In this document: piece after piece, positions 15,581-15,832 of the stretch | Layout: each line of letters starts with the position of its first letter | Numbering within the stretch: the stretch's first letter is position 1 | Assembly (NCBI GenBank): GCA_030445745.1 | Contig: JASUTE010000029.1 | Span: forward strand, 1 to 15,832 | Direction of reading: 5' to 3' | DNA: 15,832 nt | Origin: Candidatus Cloacimonadota bacterium | GTDB lineage: Bacteria > Cloacimonadota > Cloacimonadia > Cloacimonadales > TCS61 | The notes under the pieces: generated by a model | The model's database searches: none | The model's input: only the letters and a program-made list of their open reading frames with translations | Told to the model about the DNA's origin: nothing | Translations under genes and position numbers: made by a program

Positions 15581-15784
15581 GCGTCCTCTGGCGCAGGTCT
15601 CATTGTAGGAAGAAAAGTTTTAAATCTAACATTGTTGCTTTTTTAGATTTCTCCATTCCAGTAGCTTCGCTACTTCCAGTCGAAATGACAAAAAAAACTG
15701 TCATTGCGAACCCTTTATGGGTGAAGCAATCTGTAATTAAAAACATAAAGTTAATATAAGACTTTTATTAACAATTTATAGATT
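15581..15784. repeat. Right arm of the long inverted repeat
   Basis: Reverse complement of 1-180: the 64-bp outer part (15721-15784) is identical, the middle part differs at a few positions, and an insertion of about 20 bp near 15605-15645 distinguishes it from the left arm. It contains a hairpin (attgc 15703-15707, gcaat 15726-15730, inner accc/gggt, mismatched G-A flanks) and a second one (agtagc 15660-15665, gctact 15669-15674, loop ttc). Open frames through it are not genes. Confidence 0.93.
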
Positions 15785-15792
15785 ACTTCCAT

Positions 15793-15823
15793 GTGAAATG
15801 AGGGAAATTTCACCCAGTGAAAT
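15793..15823. repeat. Three alternating palindromic arms
   Basis: gtgaaat (15793-15799), atttcac (15807-15813) and gtgaaat (15817-15823) lie in a row, so the central arm can pair with either neighbour (loops of 7 and 3 bases). This is a distinct small repeat, adjacent to but outside the inverted repeat. It may be the edge of another dispersed element cut by the window end. Confidence 0.6.
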
Positions 15824-15832
15824 AGAAAAAAG

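Noticed and set aside
15544-15759. Plus-strand open frame of 71 codons at the right end
   Set aside because: It lies wholly in the right repeat block, has no ribosome site and matches no domain.
1-15784. Composite transposon or genomic island bounded by the inverted repeats
   Set aside because: No transposase, integrase or target-site duplication is seen, and the interior is core metabolism with even base composition.

Overview
The window is AT-rich and reads like the chromosome of an anaerobic, Gram-negative-type bacterium. Evidence for an outer envelope includes an arabinose-5-phosphate isomerase (Kdo/LPS pathway), a lipoprotein with a clear lipobox, and several exported proteins. The gene style, the FecR and CHASE2-cyclase pairing and the dispersed hairpin repeats would fit Cloacimonadota (Cloacimonas-like), but that assignment is inference. 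There are no tRNA or rRNA genes, no CRISPR array, no transposase and no phage genes.

Layout. (a) 1-180 is the left arm of a long inverted repeat, whose partner is 15581-15784. (b) 181-873 is non-coding or decayed DNA: a run of stem-loops, a signal-peptide-like fragment on the minus strand, a good sigma70-type promoter, and a frameshifted remnant of a histidine-kinase ATPase domain. (c) 874-7331 is a minus-strand operon, in transcription order: sugar-type ABC solute-binding lipoprotein, thrS, kdsD/kpsF, trkH, trkA. Spacing is tight (0, 61, 3 and 10 bp). (d) 7332-7495 is a divergent regulatory region. (e) 7496-10555 is a plus-strand operon: a broken or miniature MFS-like membrane protein, a flavin reductase-like protein, an iron-type alcohol dehydrogenase, and an EPSP synthase (aroA). 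(f) 10641-13337 is a second plus-strand operon: ddl, a secreted protein with a fibronectin-III-like region, and a FecR-domain protein. After a 279-bp gap comes a CHASE2/class III nucleotide cyclase (13617-15494). (g) 15495-15832 is the right repeat block and a palindrome-rich tail.

How the genes work together. Region (c) mixes translation (ThrRS), envelope sugar synthesis (KdsD) and a complete two-subunit K+ uptake system (TrkH pore, TrkA gating subunit). Region (e) joins redox enzymes to the shikimate pathway. Region (f) links peptidoglycan precursor synthesis to three proteins that look like an envelope-sensing set: secreted FN3-like protein, secreted FecR-domain protein, and a membrane cyclase with a large extracytoplasmic CHASE2 sensor.

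Most notable: the cyclase domain carries Asn where the first metal-binding Asp is expected, and Ser where the transition-state Asn is expected. This suggests a catalytically dead or altered cyclase at the end of this set. Also notable are a C10 tract inside aroA, a probable leaderless ddl transcript, and the near-identical inverted repeats bracketing the whole locus.
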